This document shows, one piece after another, positions 33,746 through 44,548 of a stretch of DNA of 64,000 bases. The position numbers and the translations under genes are program-made. This DNA is from Lolium rigidum (lineage: Eukaryota; Streptophyta; Magnoliopsida; Poales; Poaceae): assembly GCF_022539505.1 (NCBI RefSeq), contig NC_061513.1:353257696-353321695 (forward strand). Direction: 5' to 3'. The first letter of the stretch is position 1. The number at the start of each line of letters is the position of its first letter. The notes under the pieces were generated by a model. That model ran no database searches. It was not told where the DNA came from and worked only from the letters and a program-made list of their open reading frames with translations.

Positions 33746-36231
33746 GAATCAATGTGTTCCAAGTCACACACAAAAAATCATGAATCTATCATCAATTTGT
33801 CCTGAGAAGACACCAAAGAATCCTTTTGCTGTCAATTTCCTCTTCTATCTCTCTCGAGGCAAACTTCCAAAGCGTTGAATATTCATCTACAAGCTCTAGG
33901 CCCAATAAAATAAACAGGTAAAACTTAGAAAAATAGAAGGATTACATATGTGAAGAAACATTGAAAATTGCCAGATACCCACGGTCATTGCCGTGCATAT
34001 CGATCCAAAGATAGGATCAAACAAAACACATTAGTACTATACTAAACCTGAACGTTAAAATTTTCCCACGATTTTCGGATTTATTTTTTACCATATCTGT
34101 GGCGCTGACACGTGTTAGTTGCTGTTATATTAGGCTGTTGTGTGCGTTTTAGGGGCTGCGTTGCTATTTGCCAGCATTCTTTTGTCCTCTCCGTCCTTGC
34201 TTTCGTGTGTGTTGTTAGGTGACTGTAGTGTTGCTCTGTTACTGTGCTTCTGCTGCCCGGTGGGGCCTGCCTGGGACGTGGAAGGGTGTCTCCGCCGCTT
34301 CATCGTCCCTCCGTCCGGTGTCCTTATTAAATTTTTTCTCCTCTCTTTTCTGCGCCGGGTGCTCCGTTCTCCCCCTCCTTCGGTTTTGCCTGCAATGGTG
34401 AGGGGAGCCGGCCTCCGATCTACGCGCCTGCCCTTCCCTTCCCATGCTGCCCTCAATGCCGCTGGAGGGTTTGCTCCAGCTCGCGGTTGTGGCCGCGTCG
34501 GTCGTCCTCTTTCCGTCCGCGACGGCGGCGTTCTTGCGTCACGTGGCCGGGGCCGTTCCCGTTCGGATTTTGTGGCTGCCGTGGCCCTTCTCAATCTGCA
34601 TCTGCGGACACTATGTAGGCTTTTATTTACCGAGGGTTCGAATCAGGAAGGGCCTGTTGCAATCAAAACAGATGGATTGTTCTGGACTCCTGTTGGAATG
34701 GTGCAATTTTCACGAGTGTATTACGATGAATGATTAAATATATAGAAAGATAAATGAGTGCTAGTTCCATGGTTTGCTGGCTCTACAAGGACATGGTTCC
34801 AGTTCCATTCTTCTGTGGATTCCCTTCTCGTGCCAATTTGTAGCTAAAAATTAATCTCGCTAGCCTTCCAGATAAATGATAGAGAAGGAAATCTCTGTCG
34901 AGAATTTTACATCATTATGCTGCTGTACCGAATATGTTCTGAATGCTGTCTGTTGAGATTATTTCCCGGTATGAAATATGCTTGCCTGCAAATTTTACAA
35001 TTTTTTATTACTGAAATCACTGTACAGAATTTTGGCTATTTTCAAGTATTCTTCTATCTTGTGGCTTGTTCCTTTTTGTGCTGCTTCAGTGAACCTCAAT
35101 TTTTTCTAAAATTAATGTCGTTCAGTTGGTTGACTGAACTAGCATTTCAACTTCTGATTAGAGGTCAGACTAGCCAAGTTGGGGATACAAGAACCATGCT
35201 AAATACTAGGAGTATGATATTTCACTAACACGGTAGTCATGTGTGCAAAGTAAACCATCTAAACAGTCAACCACTGATTATTTCAGTCTAATTAAACTAT
35301 CGAGTAACCGATTACATTGTAGAATTAGAGAAGTTTTGTTGTGAATGCAGCTTGTATATAATGGTGTCAATTTGCAATTTTCTTTTGTACGCCCTGTGAG
35401 TCTGTGAACCCAATTTATATCTTCTATTCACATATTGTGGACAATTTGCATCATATAGATATTTATGTCTGCAAGCATACGTGGCTAGTTAGCTTGTATT
35501 TATGTGCATGTACAGGTGGAGCATACGTATGGACAAAATATCCATTTCATTTCTTGGCCTCCCTGGATCCCTGTCTGTATCTACCTATGTAAACTTTCTC
35601 AATTGCCTTTATAAAAGTAAACTTTCTCAATTTTGACCGAGGTTAAAGAAAAAAGCACCAACATATGCAATACCAAACTAGTATCATTATTGTTGTAAAT
35701 ATAGTGATTTTAAAAAGTATGACAATTTAACAGAATTCATTGCAACAGGGAAATAAATCTAGCATGTATATACGCAAAGGAAAATCAATAGCATTGTCAT
35801 AAGAACAGAGCTAATGTTACTGACTACCAAATCACTATATGCAAAAAAGATTGACTGATTCCAGTTCCGAGGCCTTACAAGTTACAATATTCCCCTAGAA
35901 AAGAATACCTCAATACTAGTCTAGGGATTGACAAAACACTAAAACAGTGTCACAGTTGTGCTCTTGCTTGAGTTTGGCAACCAATAACTCAAGCCTAACA
36001 GCTATTTATGAATTAATTGAGTTGTCTATCCTGATCAGAAGTCAGACTGTAATATGAATCTATCAAATTCAGACTTGAGAAATAGCTATACCAGATCAAT
36101 GTACAGTAAACAGTAGCTCCAATTTTAGTTATAAATCTGCTGCCCAGTAGTGCACAAACACTCGTCTCAAGTCACAATATCACACGCACATTATTGAATC
36201 ATATATATATCTGCTGCCCAGTGCCCAGTGT
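33746..36231. other. Intergenic DNA, 2.5 kb, no supported gene
   Basis: A plus frame of 197 codons (34140-34733) lies in a GC-rich island (34150-34600) but mixes Leu/Cys-rich and Arg-rich text with no domain. I do not accept it as a gene. It could be a first exon or a captured GC-rich fragment. The remainder is AT-rich with no recognised repeat. Confidence 0.35.
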
Positions 36232-36358
36232 GAGAAATTATCATGAAAATTCAGAATCCAATGCATGTACTTGTTCTTAACTAATCTATTATAAAGTGTG
36301 AGAAACTATCATGAAAATTCAGAATCCTGTGTACTTGTTCTTAACTAATCTATGGAAT
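36232..36358. repeat. Short tandem duplication (about 60-67 bp, two units)
   Basis: The words GTGAGAAATTATCATGAAAA and TTGTTCTTAACTAATCTAT occur twice in order. It lies just beyond the 3' end of the DUF1668-like gene. Confidence 0.75.
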
Positions 36359-36392
36359 TTGGACATATATCCGAAGGGGTTACTCAGTCATA

Positions 36393-37586
36393 TCATATGG
36401 AGACCACACTAGCCAGACAGGGCGCATCTAGTGTCCGGATCAAATCCCGGATCTTGTAAACCTGCATCCAGTGCTCGTTGACGACCAGTATTTTTCCCTT
36501 GGACTCCACAAAATCATCTGTTTTGTACGTCCTCACCCTGATGTGAGCCCGGAGGTGTGGGGCATCTCTCGTTTCATCAACGCTCCAACAACTCATCAAG
36601 CAGAAGCCCCTTTCAATCCCCAGGGAAAGGAAATTGTAGCTGTGCACAACCAGATCTACATCTTCCAAGTTAGACACGACCGGAATCTCCACCACAGACA
36701 GTGCCTTAGCGCCATCGACATTGATCTTGTATCCGGCGATGGCCTTCATTGTCCTTGATAAGCCGAGGAAGAGCCCAGGGCTGTGCGGGACGGCTCCATT
36801 GACAAAGGGCAGGCAGTTCTTGTCATCCACCGTCGACCACCTGTTGGAGCTGGTGTCGAACGCGTAGGTGCCCACATGTCCGGTCACGGACACCAGTATG
36901 CGGGAGCCCACGGCAGCGTAGGACTTGACGATAACGCTGGGCGGACAAATGTAATCCCCTGGGGTGAGTTCCCAGGGAAAGAATGGCGGCCGCTTCAGGC
37001 GGCTCCACTTGCAGTTGGTTAGACGGCCGTCGACTTCCCGTGCACTCGAGAGGTCGAGGACCTCGAACCATGGCACGAAGTTCAGCGGTCCCACCACGGA
37101 GGGGGTTCGGGCCAAGGCGTAGATCTTGTGGTCGATTGATAGCAGGATCGGGTAGCTCTTGACCGACTTAGGCTCCGGTCCACGGATCACCGACTGCTTC
37201 CCGGTGTCGAAGATGATGGTCCCCGGGCCGTAGCGGCGCCTATCGGTTGAGCAGCCGCCGACGCCGACGATCCACCGGCGGTCCTTCGATTTGAAGGGGA
37301 CGAAAGACATGTTGTGGTTGCATTTGAGGCGGGCGAGGCGGCGCGGGATTCTCACCGGGGTGTCGCCGCCACCGCCGTCGGTGTAAGGTTCAATCTTGAA
37401 CACGGAAAAGGCAGGGCTCACGAACCCGTGGCCTACAACCAGGTAGGCCGACTTCTCCGCGTCGGCCGTCCTCTTCTTCTTCTCCGGGCGCACGATCTCC
37501 TCCGCTTCGGCCATCCTCTGCTTCTTCTTCTTCGGGAGCATGGTCTCCTCCACGTCCATACCTCTTCTACAGGGCGTCCTCTTCAT
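36393..37586 (-). CDS. DUF1668-like protein, single exon, intact
   Basis: 397 residues on the minus strand, starting MKRTPCRRGMD. The first 45 residues are a Lys/Arg/Glu-rich, probably nuclear-type basic tail (PKKKKQRMAEAE, PEKKKRTADAE). The rest looks like a series of beta-rich repeats: MSFVPFKSKDRRWIVGVGG, GTIIFDTGKQ, IYALARTPS, FVPWFEVLDLS, PPFFPWEL, SYAAVGSRILVSV, GTYAFDTSSNRW and PFVNGAVPH. This pattern matches the grass-expanded DUF1668 family as I remember it; no biochemical role is established. It is the left half of a divergent pair with 38020-39163. A nearly identical truncated paralog lies at 43436-44548. Confidence 0.8.
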   Translation of the reverse strand: MKRTPCRRGMDVEETMLPKKKKQRMAEAEEIVRPEKKKRTADAEKSAYLVVGHGFVSPAFSVFKIEPYTDGGGGDTPVRIPRRLARLKCNHNMSFVPFKSKDRRWIVGVGGCSTDRRRYGPGTIIFDTGKQSVIRGPEPKSVKSYPILLSIDHKIYALARTPSVVGPLNFVPWFEVLDLSSAREVDGRLTNCKWSRLKRPPFFPWELTPGDYICPPSVIVKSYAAVGSRILVSVTGHVGTYAFDTSSNRWSTVDDKNCLPFVNGAVPHSPGLFLGLSRTMKAIAGYKINVDGAKALSVVEIPVVSNLEDVDLVVHSYNFLSLGIERGFCLMSCWSVDETRDAPHLRAHIRVRTYKTDDFVESKGKILVVNEHWMQVYKIRDLIRTLDAPCLASVVSI

Positions 37587-38517
37587 CTTTGTGCGCCGCC
37601 GTCGCCAACGCCAGCGCCGCCAGGGGGCGGCGCACGTATCTGATCTGCTCGATTCGTTAGGTTTACTTCAAATATAAAGGCCCAAAACGAGTCCAAATCC
37701 GAAAAGAAACAGAACACATCGATCCCGGCACCATACCGACTCGGTGTACTCCACAAATTCAAATTCGAAAAGAAACAGAACTCCAGTACGTGACGTCCAT
37801 CTGAAAAGAAAACGAGCTACATCTGCAGTACGTGTCCTGTGTAAGGAGTCGTTTTTGTTCAGATGAGAATACGGCCGCTCGGGATTATGTCGGTTTCTTT
37901 TTCCAAGATTGCAAGATGTAGGGTCAAGCCCACGGCCCACCTTGGTGGTGAGCATAAAAGCAAGGGAGAAAGACAACTATGCATAGAGGTTTTGCAGCGC
38001 CGCCGCATGTTCCCGCGAGATGCCGAGCGAGCTGAAGCGCGACGCAGAGGATGATGGTTCCACGTCCCCGAGCCATCGCCGGAGAACCAACGACCCCGAC
38101 AAGCCGATGTACCTGGTGGTGGAGCACAAGCACAAGGCCAGGAAGAAAAAGGACGCCAATCCTGCCGACTCCATCCTCAGCGTCAGCATCGCCGGCACAA
38201 CAACGCCTATGGCCCCCCTGCACCTCAGCCAACCCGGCATGTCCTTCGCCGCGGTATCGTCGCCGCAGGGGTCCTGGATCGTCGGCGTGGGCGGGGAAGG
38301 TCAGGGTCACACCATCATCTACGATGTCGTGACCTCCAAGGAGTTTCACGGCCCCGACCTCAGTACCAACAAGATGGATCCCGTCCTGATACCGTTCCGC
38401 GGCGAGCTCTACGTGTTCTCGCGCCGCCCCTCCGTCAAGTGGGAACCGAGGGGCCTCGACTACCTTCCCTGGTTCGAGCGGGTTTGCTTCAAGGATGGCC
38501 GCCCTAGGTGGAATCAT
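36566..38517. repeat. Segmental duplication, copy 1 (divergent DUF1668 pair)
   Basis: This block is repeated in the same orientation at 43532-45254, about 7 kb away. It covers most of both divergent genes and the spacer. Identity is high by eye (mostly single-base changes), apart from an indel of roughly 210-250 bp in the spacer. Confidence 0.9.
37587..38019. promoter_or_regulatory. Shared 433-bp spacer of the divergent gene pair
   Basis: Both genes start from this spacer. A CATAAAAG word at 37953-37960 lies about 60 bp upstream of the plus gene. AAATATAAAGG at 37670 is a second TATA-like word. The paralogous spacer (44549-44770) keeps the outer parts and the ATAAAA word but lacks about 210 bp corresponding to roughly 37620-37850. 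Confidence 0.5.
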
Positions 38518-39163
38518 CTCACCGAAGATCTCGAGCCGCCGCCCGTCTTCCCGTGCCGCATCAACCCGATCGAGTACAGCAAGCCGCCGGAGATTTCTGT
38601 CGCCGCCTACGCCACGGTTGGCTCCCATATCCTCCTCTCTGTACAGCAGGAGAATGCCGGCAAGGTTAAGAGGAAATACAAGGGGACCTGCGGGTACGAC
38701 GTGGACAGGGATCTGTGGGAGATGGTGCACGACGTGAATCTTCCTTTCCTTGGCAAGGCTGTGCCCCTCAGGGACCAACTCTTTCTTGCCCGCTCCAAAG
38801 TTAGGGACGGTGCTGCTGTTGTCTACTCCATGGAGATCGGCCAATCAGCAGCGTCTGGGAAGAGCGAGCTGTTCATTAGAGAGGTTGGTTCTCCCCAAGG
38901 GCCACATTGTTCTTGGGGATCTTCTCTTCCCTTTGGAAAGGGGCTGGTTCTCCTCTGTTTGCGTTCGATCTGCTGATCCCGGCCCGGAGTCCAAGTTAGT
39001 AGACAATGTACGTGTTGTTCAACGCAAATACGCTATGGTGGGGCATAATGCTGCTGAAAACAATGCTACAATTGAGAAGCAGCACCGGCAAGTTTACAAA
39101 CTGGTTGATCGATCTCGTCCTTTGGCTCATCCTTCCCGGGTGATTGCTGCTTTTACAGTGTAA
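38020..39163 (+). pseudogene. DUF1668-like protein with a single 1-nt frameshift near its C-terminus
   Basis: The frame from ATG 38020 runs 318 codons to 38976. Near 38900 the sensible reading moves to the next frame (HIVLGDLLFPLERGWFSSVC) and continues to 39163 (RVIAAFTV). The 1,144-bp span equals about 380 codons plus one base, so one inserted base explains the break. Motifs parallel the minus-strand gene: basic N-terminus, MSFAAVSSPQGSWIVGVGGE, HTIIYDVVTSKEF, LYVFSRRPS, LDYLPWFERV, AYATVGSHILLSV and CGYDVDRDLWEMV. A sequencing error is possible. As read, the protein would end in about 24 unrelated residues and lack its last 60. Confidence 0.75.
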
Positions 39164-39423
39164 TTAAGTGTGCCACAGCCCACGGGCTTTAGTTTTCCGC
39201 TGCCGCTGCGTATCCTCCAGTTTTTATTCATCATATCTGTATACTCTTCACATGAATGATGTATCTACATTACTACTACTATATGCAATAGGACAAACTT
39301 ACAAGATAATTAGATCGAGCTCAGCTGCGAGCTCGCCTTGTGAGTTCTCGGTGACAATATACTAGTATCACTTAGGTCTGGTGCTTTGAGTGACTCAAGT
39401 CTAAATATGTGATTATCACTTAG
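39164..39423. other. 3' flank of DUF1668-like gene
   Basis: No feature beyond a probable 3' UTR. The word ATCACTTAG occurs twice (39366 and 39415), the second directly before the LINE tail. It may be a chance match or part of a rearranged target duplication. Confidence 0.35.
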
Positions 39424-39660
39424 TTTTTTTTTTGAGAGAAAGCCACCACGGCGTACTTTATTAATTACGAATCACAGATACATCATTCGCTAACACACTT
39501 ACAATGAAATTAGGAGGATCATCATGCCAAACAACTGACAATGCTCCTTCTGAATGTCTAGCTAGAGTGTGTGCTGCCGTATTAGCTTCCCTGGGACTAT
39601 GAAAAAACACGACAAAGCAAAGTACAATCTTCGTAAATTTGTTCTACGCTTTTGCCACTA
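39424..39660 (-). pseudogene. LINE relic, 3' end with RNase H tail and poly-A (minus strand)
   Basis: On the minus strand FHSPREANTAAHTLARHSEG continues ALSVVWHDDPPNFIVSVLAN and ends DVSVIRN with TAA at 39463-39461. A short 3' UTR then ends TTTCTCTC plus 10 A (39433-39424). PREAN-AAHTLAR is the conserved end of plant LINE RNase H domains. Strong 5' truncation is normal for LINEs. Confidence 0.75.
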
Positions 39661-39699
39661 AAATCTGATCACGACAATGCTATACGTGTGGCAAAATAG

Positions 39700-40229
39700 C
39701 CTTTGCGAAACCACTAGTTTTTACAGAATACAAATACACTATAGTTTTTTACATTCATACTCCTCTGTCCATTTTAAATATACAGGTCTTGGTCGTGGCC
39801 TGGTTTCTCAGGAAACTTTTCCGTAAACTTTTCCGCAGGAATTCTTCCGTATAGCATCGCTGCTTTTTCAACTGTTAATATAAAGTTGTCGAAATATGAT
39901 GAATAGTAACATAGTAAACTACAAAATAGATAGATATGTTTCTTATGAGTGTGCTACATGATATTCAAAAGGTTTAATCATGCTTATATCAAGAAATATA
40001 TTCAAAAGAAAGTTATAGTTTTGCTATTTCCTACGACTTCTAGATGGAATTAAAGCTACAATATTAATACATTCATACTCCTCTGTCCATTTTAAATATG
40101 CGTTCTACTTTTTTCAGGATTTTACCTCCATTTAAATATGTTGATAACAATTTTTACCTTAAGTTATGCGATTAAATTTTAATTGAAATCACACTAGTTT
40201 TTACAGAATACAAATATACGGGTGGGTTC
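39700..40229. repeat. Short dispersed direct repeats
   Basis: CACTAGTTTTTACAGAATAC occurs at about 39711 and 40192, and CTCCTCTGTCCATTTTAAAT at about 39757 and 40080. The order is A-B-B-A with each in direct orientation, which is not a simple tandem or hairpin. The second word resembles a Stowaway end but no matching inverted end was found. Confidence 0.5.
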
Positions 40230-40259
40230 ATCCACACACACACACACCCCCCCCCCCCC
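40230..40259. repeat. (CA)n(C)n microsatellite
   Basis: CACACACACACA followed by 13 C. Confidence 0.9.
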
Positions 40260-40301
40260 AACTTACCATGGGAAGAGCTAACCAAAGCCAAGTGGACCTA
40301 A

Positions 40302-41140
40302 GAGCATGTCTAACAGGCCCCGTATTTTTTCGCCCCTTAAAACGCGAGTAGAGGGCCCTGTATCTAGTTTTCGCCGGCCGAAAACTCGGACGAGCTAGCA
40401 GACCCCGTATCACTAAACTGTAAAAGGGTATATTCCTAGAATATACCAAATCAATTTTTTTTTCTTTTTTTCTCTTCTTCCTCCTCTCCTTCTTCCTCCT
40501 CCAACCACCCCGTGCCCCTGCCCCGAGCCCCTGCCCTCCCGGCCGGCCGCCGCCCCCGCGCCGCCCCTGCCCGCCGCCACCGGCTCCGCCCCCAGCCCAC
40601 CGCCGCCCCTGCCCGCGCTCGCCCGTCCTCGCCCGCCACGGCTCCGCCCGCCCCGACCTCGCCCGCGGCCGCCCGCCCCCGCTCGCTCGCCCGCCCGCCA
40701 TGGCTCCGTCCGCCCGCCCCCGCTCGCCCGCCCGCCATGGCTCCGTCCGCCCGCCACTGCTCCGTCCGCCTCCACCACGCCCGCGCGTCCCTGCATCTCC
40801 GGCTTGGCTGCACCCGCAGCTGCCGCTCGCACCGCGTCGCGCCTCGCACGCTCCCCGCCCGTGCCGGCTCCGACGCCATCGGGTGCACACGCGCCCGGCT
40901 GCTCCAACCGTCGCGATTTTCTGAAAGTTCAGCGCGCCACGAGTGAGGGGTTGGCCCTGTATTCAGCCTCCCGCCCCGTAGAAGTAAGGGGCCAAAAGCC
41001 ACCCCGTAGCCAAAACTGTAAAAAATCGACGCGGGGGCCTATTTTACGGGGTCTGCTAGATGGCCGGGTAGAGCCATACCCCGTATATCGGCGGTTATTT
41101 TACGGGGTTGGGCCTTTTAAGGGGTCTGTTAGACCTGCTC
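40302..41140. mobile_element. PIF/Harbinger-type element, non-autonomous, TSD TAA
   Basis: Left end GAGCATGTCTAACAGGCCCC and right end (complement) GAGCAGGTCTAACAGACCCC, flanked by TAA at 40299-40301 and 41141-41143. The 839-bp element has a very GC-rich core (40500-40900, CCGCCCCCGC-type) that may be captured exon or promoter DNA. All frames there are compositional artefacts rich in Arg, Gly and Pro. No transposase. Confidence 0.85.
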
Positions 41141-41414
41141 TAACAAACACAAGATCCCTTACAAAGTTACAATAGTTCCAAATAATCCAGAAGTAACTTT
41201 TTTCCATGTACTCCAAACAATCCGAATGGGCACGCCGACGCCTCGTGCCACGTCAGATGGAAGCCCTTGGCCACGCATGGCAGTCGTTGAATGAGCGGCC
41301 GGCGTAATGGCCCAGCCATGTGTGCCGGAGATTAATGGCACCACCGCCAACCTACCTTCGCCTACCTCCAGCCAATCAATAATTGAGCACCACCGCCCCA
41401 CGCCTTCCTATGGG

Positions 41415-41421
41415 TATAAAA
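41415..41421 (+). promoter_or_regulatory. TATA box of the B3-domain gene
   Basis: TATAAAA lies 86 bp upstream of the ATG at 41501, a strong canonical core promoter. The rest of the 5' UTR is C-rich and unbroken. Confidence 0.65.
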
Positions 41422-41500
41422 CGGGGTGGTTGGGCACCAGCTCCTCCTCACACAAACCCTAGCGCCGCTGCTTGCCGGCCACCATCTCCCCAAGCGCTCC

Positions 41501-41960
41501 ATGGCCGGTTCTACTGGCCGCGGTCGGGGCTGCCGAGGCAGAGGTTGGGGTGCAGGATCCCCACCCTCTGAACGCTTGCCGTCCCTGGACTACTGCCCCG
41601 AGTTCTTCGATTTTGTCGTCCTCATTAAGGAGGACCCTTTGGGTTCAAAAAGGCTCTCGGAGAAATTCGTGCAATATCTTACCAGCTAGCATGCACTTGT
41701 TGGAAGCCACCTGCTGCTTCTGTCGGTGGCCTATCGAGGTGTTGTTTGATGGGGAAGGCCACATGTTCCTCCACACTGGCTGGGACAAGTTCGCCCGCAC
41801 TCACAACTTCGAGGTCGGCTGCTTGGTGAACTTCAAGTGGGAAAGCAACGGCGAGCTCATGGTGAAGATGTTTGACGACACATCCTGTCATTGGCACTAC
41901 CACGGCGACATGAGCAACGACGAGCTCATGGTGAAGATGTTTGACGACATGTTTGACTGG
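41501..41960 (+). pseudogene. B3 DNA-binding-domain gene, frameshifted and interrupted
   Basis: The first frame (ATG 41501) gives a Gly/Arg-rich N-terminus, then the start of a B3 domain (DYCPEFFDFVVLIKEDPLGS, then KRLSEKF), and hits TAG at 41687-41689. The next frame carries on with FDGEGHMFLHTGWDKFARTH and FEVGCLVNFKWE, typical of the grass B3 families (W-x-FA and G-x-x-V/L-x-F motifs). A shift near 41670 breaks it. Downstream, DELMVKMFDD appears twice (41850 and 41919) from a 69-bp tandem duplication. The C-terminus then runs into a Harbinger fragment. B3 proteins are plant transcription factors; this copy is dead unless the shift is a reading error. Confidence 0.75.
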
Positions 41961-42474
41961 CCGGACGAGGAGCCCTCGCCGGTGTTGCCGTACCTGGCGA
42001 GCTTCCCTGGGGGCGTGAGCCCCCAGTTCGTCCACCGGCGAGCGCTGCGCTTGCGCGCGCCCTCCGACCGGTTCCATTTGCGCTGCTCCGCGTCGGTGCG
42101 GAAGACGGGCGGACGCGGCAGCGAGTCGCCGCTGCCCAATCCGGCGCCACGGCCTTCGGAGCCGCCACGGGACGCCATCGCACACCGGCGGGTGCTGGAT
42201 CGCTTCCTGGGGCTCGCTGGATTGCTTGCCGGAAATGGTGCTTGGCGGCGGCGGAGGGAGAGGAACGGCGGAGGGGAGTAGGGTTTGCGAACCGAACTTC
42301 CCTCCGCGAATCCTTTTAATACGGGGCGTGCGGGGAGTTTCTCGGGCCCCTGAACTTCTTTTACGTGCCGGTCCATCTTTTCAGGCTCCGTTCTACAACA
42401 CATTCGGTCCGAACCCGTAAATCCGCCGGAAAAGTTCAGTTCCAACGGGATTTACAGGCTCGTTAGAGATGCTC
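41960..42474 (-). mobile_element. Harbinger fragment with right TIR and minus-strand ORF remnant
   Basis: The right end, read on minus, is GAGCATCTCTAACGAGCCTG, followed on plus by TAA (42475-42477). No left terminus was found near 41150-41960, so it is truncated at or inside the B3 gene. A minus frame from about 42183 (MASRGGSEGRGAGLGSGDSL) to the B3 junction is GC-rich and resembles ORFs common in Triticeae Harbinger elements (memory only). Confidence 0.55.
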
Positions 42475-42663
42475 TAAGTCCGATCTAGTTTGCATGTGCC
42501 AAAGCAGTGACAACTTTTTTCTTTTGCTCTTCTTCCGTCTGGCCACTATTTCCATGATCTTTCAGCTAGTACAATGGAATATGTTATGTGATAGCTACTG
42601 GGCATCAAAACGTGATACCATAGAAAAACAAAAAATATATCAAAACTACTTTCTGTAATCATA

Positions 42664-42793
42664 TTCTCTCTCTCAGTCTAGTAAAGGATGTCTCAACTTT
42701 ATGTAAACTTAGATGTGTCTATAACTGGGGGTTAGTGTATAGATATTAAAATTTATTTAAAGTTGTGGCATCCCCTTTATTGGACGGAGGGGG
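42664..42793. mobile_element. Stowaway MITE
   Basis: 130 bp between TA (42662-42663) and TA (42794-42795). The right terminus GGACGGAGGGGG complements a diverged left terminus (CTCTCTCTCAGTC), and the interior arms pair (GATGTCTCAACTTT with AAAGTTGTGGCATC). Confidence 0.75.
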
Positions 42794-42795
42794 TA

Positions 42796-43249
42796 TTAGT
42801 TACAACCAACTCGCAAAACTTCCATCTAAGATAAACCAAGATGAATATTCAACATTTAATAATATATTTTAGGGATTGTCTATAGCTCAATTAGCTGAGA
42901 AGTCAAATGACGTCATCCATCGACCATTCCATTTGTTACATCGTACACGCACACATGAGCAAACAACCGTACGACAATGAATCTAGCGACTAATCATTTT
43001 CTATATGCGACACCCTGACGCGGCGACGCCCATTATCTGTGTGTTGTCCTCAGTTACTTATTCACTAATATTTTGCTGAGATCAAATTCATAATACAGGC
43101 GCTGATAGATCAGCAAAATAGACCGCGGAAGTATAGGATATGTATATGCTACAAACTTTTCAACTATAAATAGGAGATAATTCACAATACAAAAATAAAT
43201 TTTAAGAATATTTTTCTTAATAGCAGCTCTAGTTGTAACAGGAAAAAAT
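42796..43249. other. AT-rich spacer without recognised feature
   Basis: No frame, repeat or RNA gene identified. Confidence 0.35.
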
Positions 43250-43530
43250 ATCAGTTGCAATCCTACCTACAACTACAAAAATCCCATTTTCAATCACAGT
43301 TGCAATTGCAACAATATAGAAATCTTAGTTGCGACCGCACTTGTAAATGCAAAAAAATATGGCAGTTGCAACACTACTTGGAACAGAAAAACACGGTTAC
43401 AACCCCAAATGCAACCATAGAATTCTCTGAAAAACTCAGTTGTAACTCCGCTTGCAACTAAAAAAGCTTGGTTGCAACTTCACTTGCAACTGTAGAAATC
43501 TCGGTTGCATCCCAAATTGCAACTGAAAAA
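43250..43530. repeat. Degenerate GTTGCAAC-rich tandem repeat
   Basis: About seven to eight imperfect units of about 35-40 bp contain the palindromic word (A)GTTGCAACT and AAAAA spacers. The array abuts exactly the truncated 3' end of the DUF1668 paralog (junction at AAAACTC / CTCTCG near 43532). Confidence 0.75.
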
Positions 43531-44548
43531 CTCTCGTTTCATCAACGCTCCAACAGCTCATGAAGCAGAAGCCCCTGTCAACCCCCAGGGAAAGGAAATT
43601 GTAGCTATGCACCACCAGGTCTACATCTTCCAACTTAGACACGACCGGAATCTCAACCACAGAGAGTGGCTTAGCGCCATCGACATTGATCTTGTATCCG
43701 GCGATGGCCTTCATTGTCCTTGATAAGCCGAGGAAGAGCCCAGGGCTGTGCGGGTCGGCGCCGTTGACAAACGGCAGGCAGTTCTTGTCATCCACCGTCG
43801 ACCACCTGTTGGAGCTGGTGTCAAACGCGTAGGTGCCCACATGTCCGGTCACGGACACCAGTATGCGGGAGCCCACGGCGGCGTAGGACTTGACCGTAAC
43901 ACTCGGTGGACAAACGTAATCCCCTGGGGTGAGTTCCCAGGGAAAGAATGGCGGCCGCTTCAGGCGTCTCCACTTGCAGTTGGTTAGACGGTCGTCGACT
44001 TCCCGTGCACTCGAGAGGTCGAGGACCTCGAACCAGGGCACGAAGTTGAGCGGTCCAACCACGGAGGGGGTTCGGGCCAGGGCGTAGATCTTGTGGCCGA
44101 TTGGTAGCAGGATCGGGTAGCTCTTGACCGACTTAGGCTCCGGTCCACGGATCACCAACTGCTTCCCGGTGTCGAAGATGATGGTCCCCGGGCCGTAGCG
44201 GCGCCTATCGGTTGAGCAGCCGCCTACGCCGACGATCCACCGGCGGTCCTTCGATTTGAAGGGGACGAAAGACATGTTGTGGTTGCGTTTGAGGCGATCG
44301 AGGCGGCGTGGGATTCTCACCGGTGTGTCTCCGCCGCCGTCGGTGTAGGGTTCGATCTTGAACACGGAAAAGGCAGGGCTCACGTACCCATGGCCTACCA
44401 CCAGGTAGGCCGACTTCTCCACGTCGGCCGTCCTCTGCTTCTTCTCCGGGCGAACGATCTCCTGCGCTTCGGCCATCCTCTGCTTCTTCTTCTTCGGGAG
44501 CATGGCCTCCTCCACGTCCCTACCTCTTCTACCGGTCCTCCTCTTCAT
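43436..44548 (-). pseudogene. DUF1668-like paralog, C-terminus lost, fused to repeat DNA
   Basis: From ATG 44548 (MKRRTGRRGRD) it matches the intact gene at 36393-37586 almost residue for residue up to the motif CWSVDETR. There the duplication ends (about 43532) and the frame runs into the GTTGCAAC repeat. It gains about 32 new Gln/Leu/Phe-rich residues before a stop at 43436. The missing part is about 55 residues. The open frame has no internal stop, so a chimeric protein of 370 residues could be made. Upstream extension of this frame to 45085 is only the antisense of the divergent partner. Confidence 0.65.

Noticed and set aside
34625..34650. GGGTTCGAATCAGG resembling a tRNA B box
   Set aside because: No A box at proper distance and no cloverleaf can be drawn around it.
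34140..34733. 197-codon plus frame
   Set aside because: No domain, mixed composition, GC-island location; the minus frame 34130-34594 is equally long, so openness is compositional.
40413..41002. Long Gly/Arg/Ala-rich frames
   Set aside because: GC-rich core of a Harbinger element; frames open on both strands and several registers.
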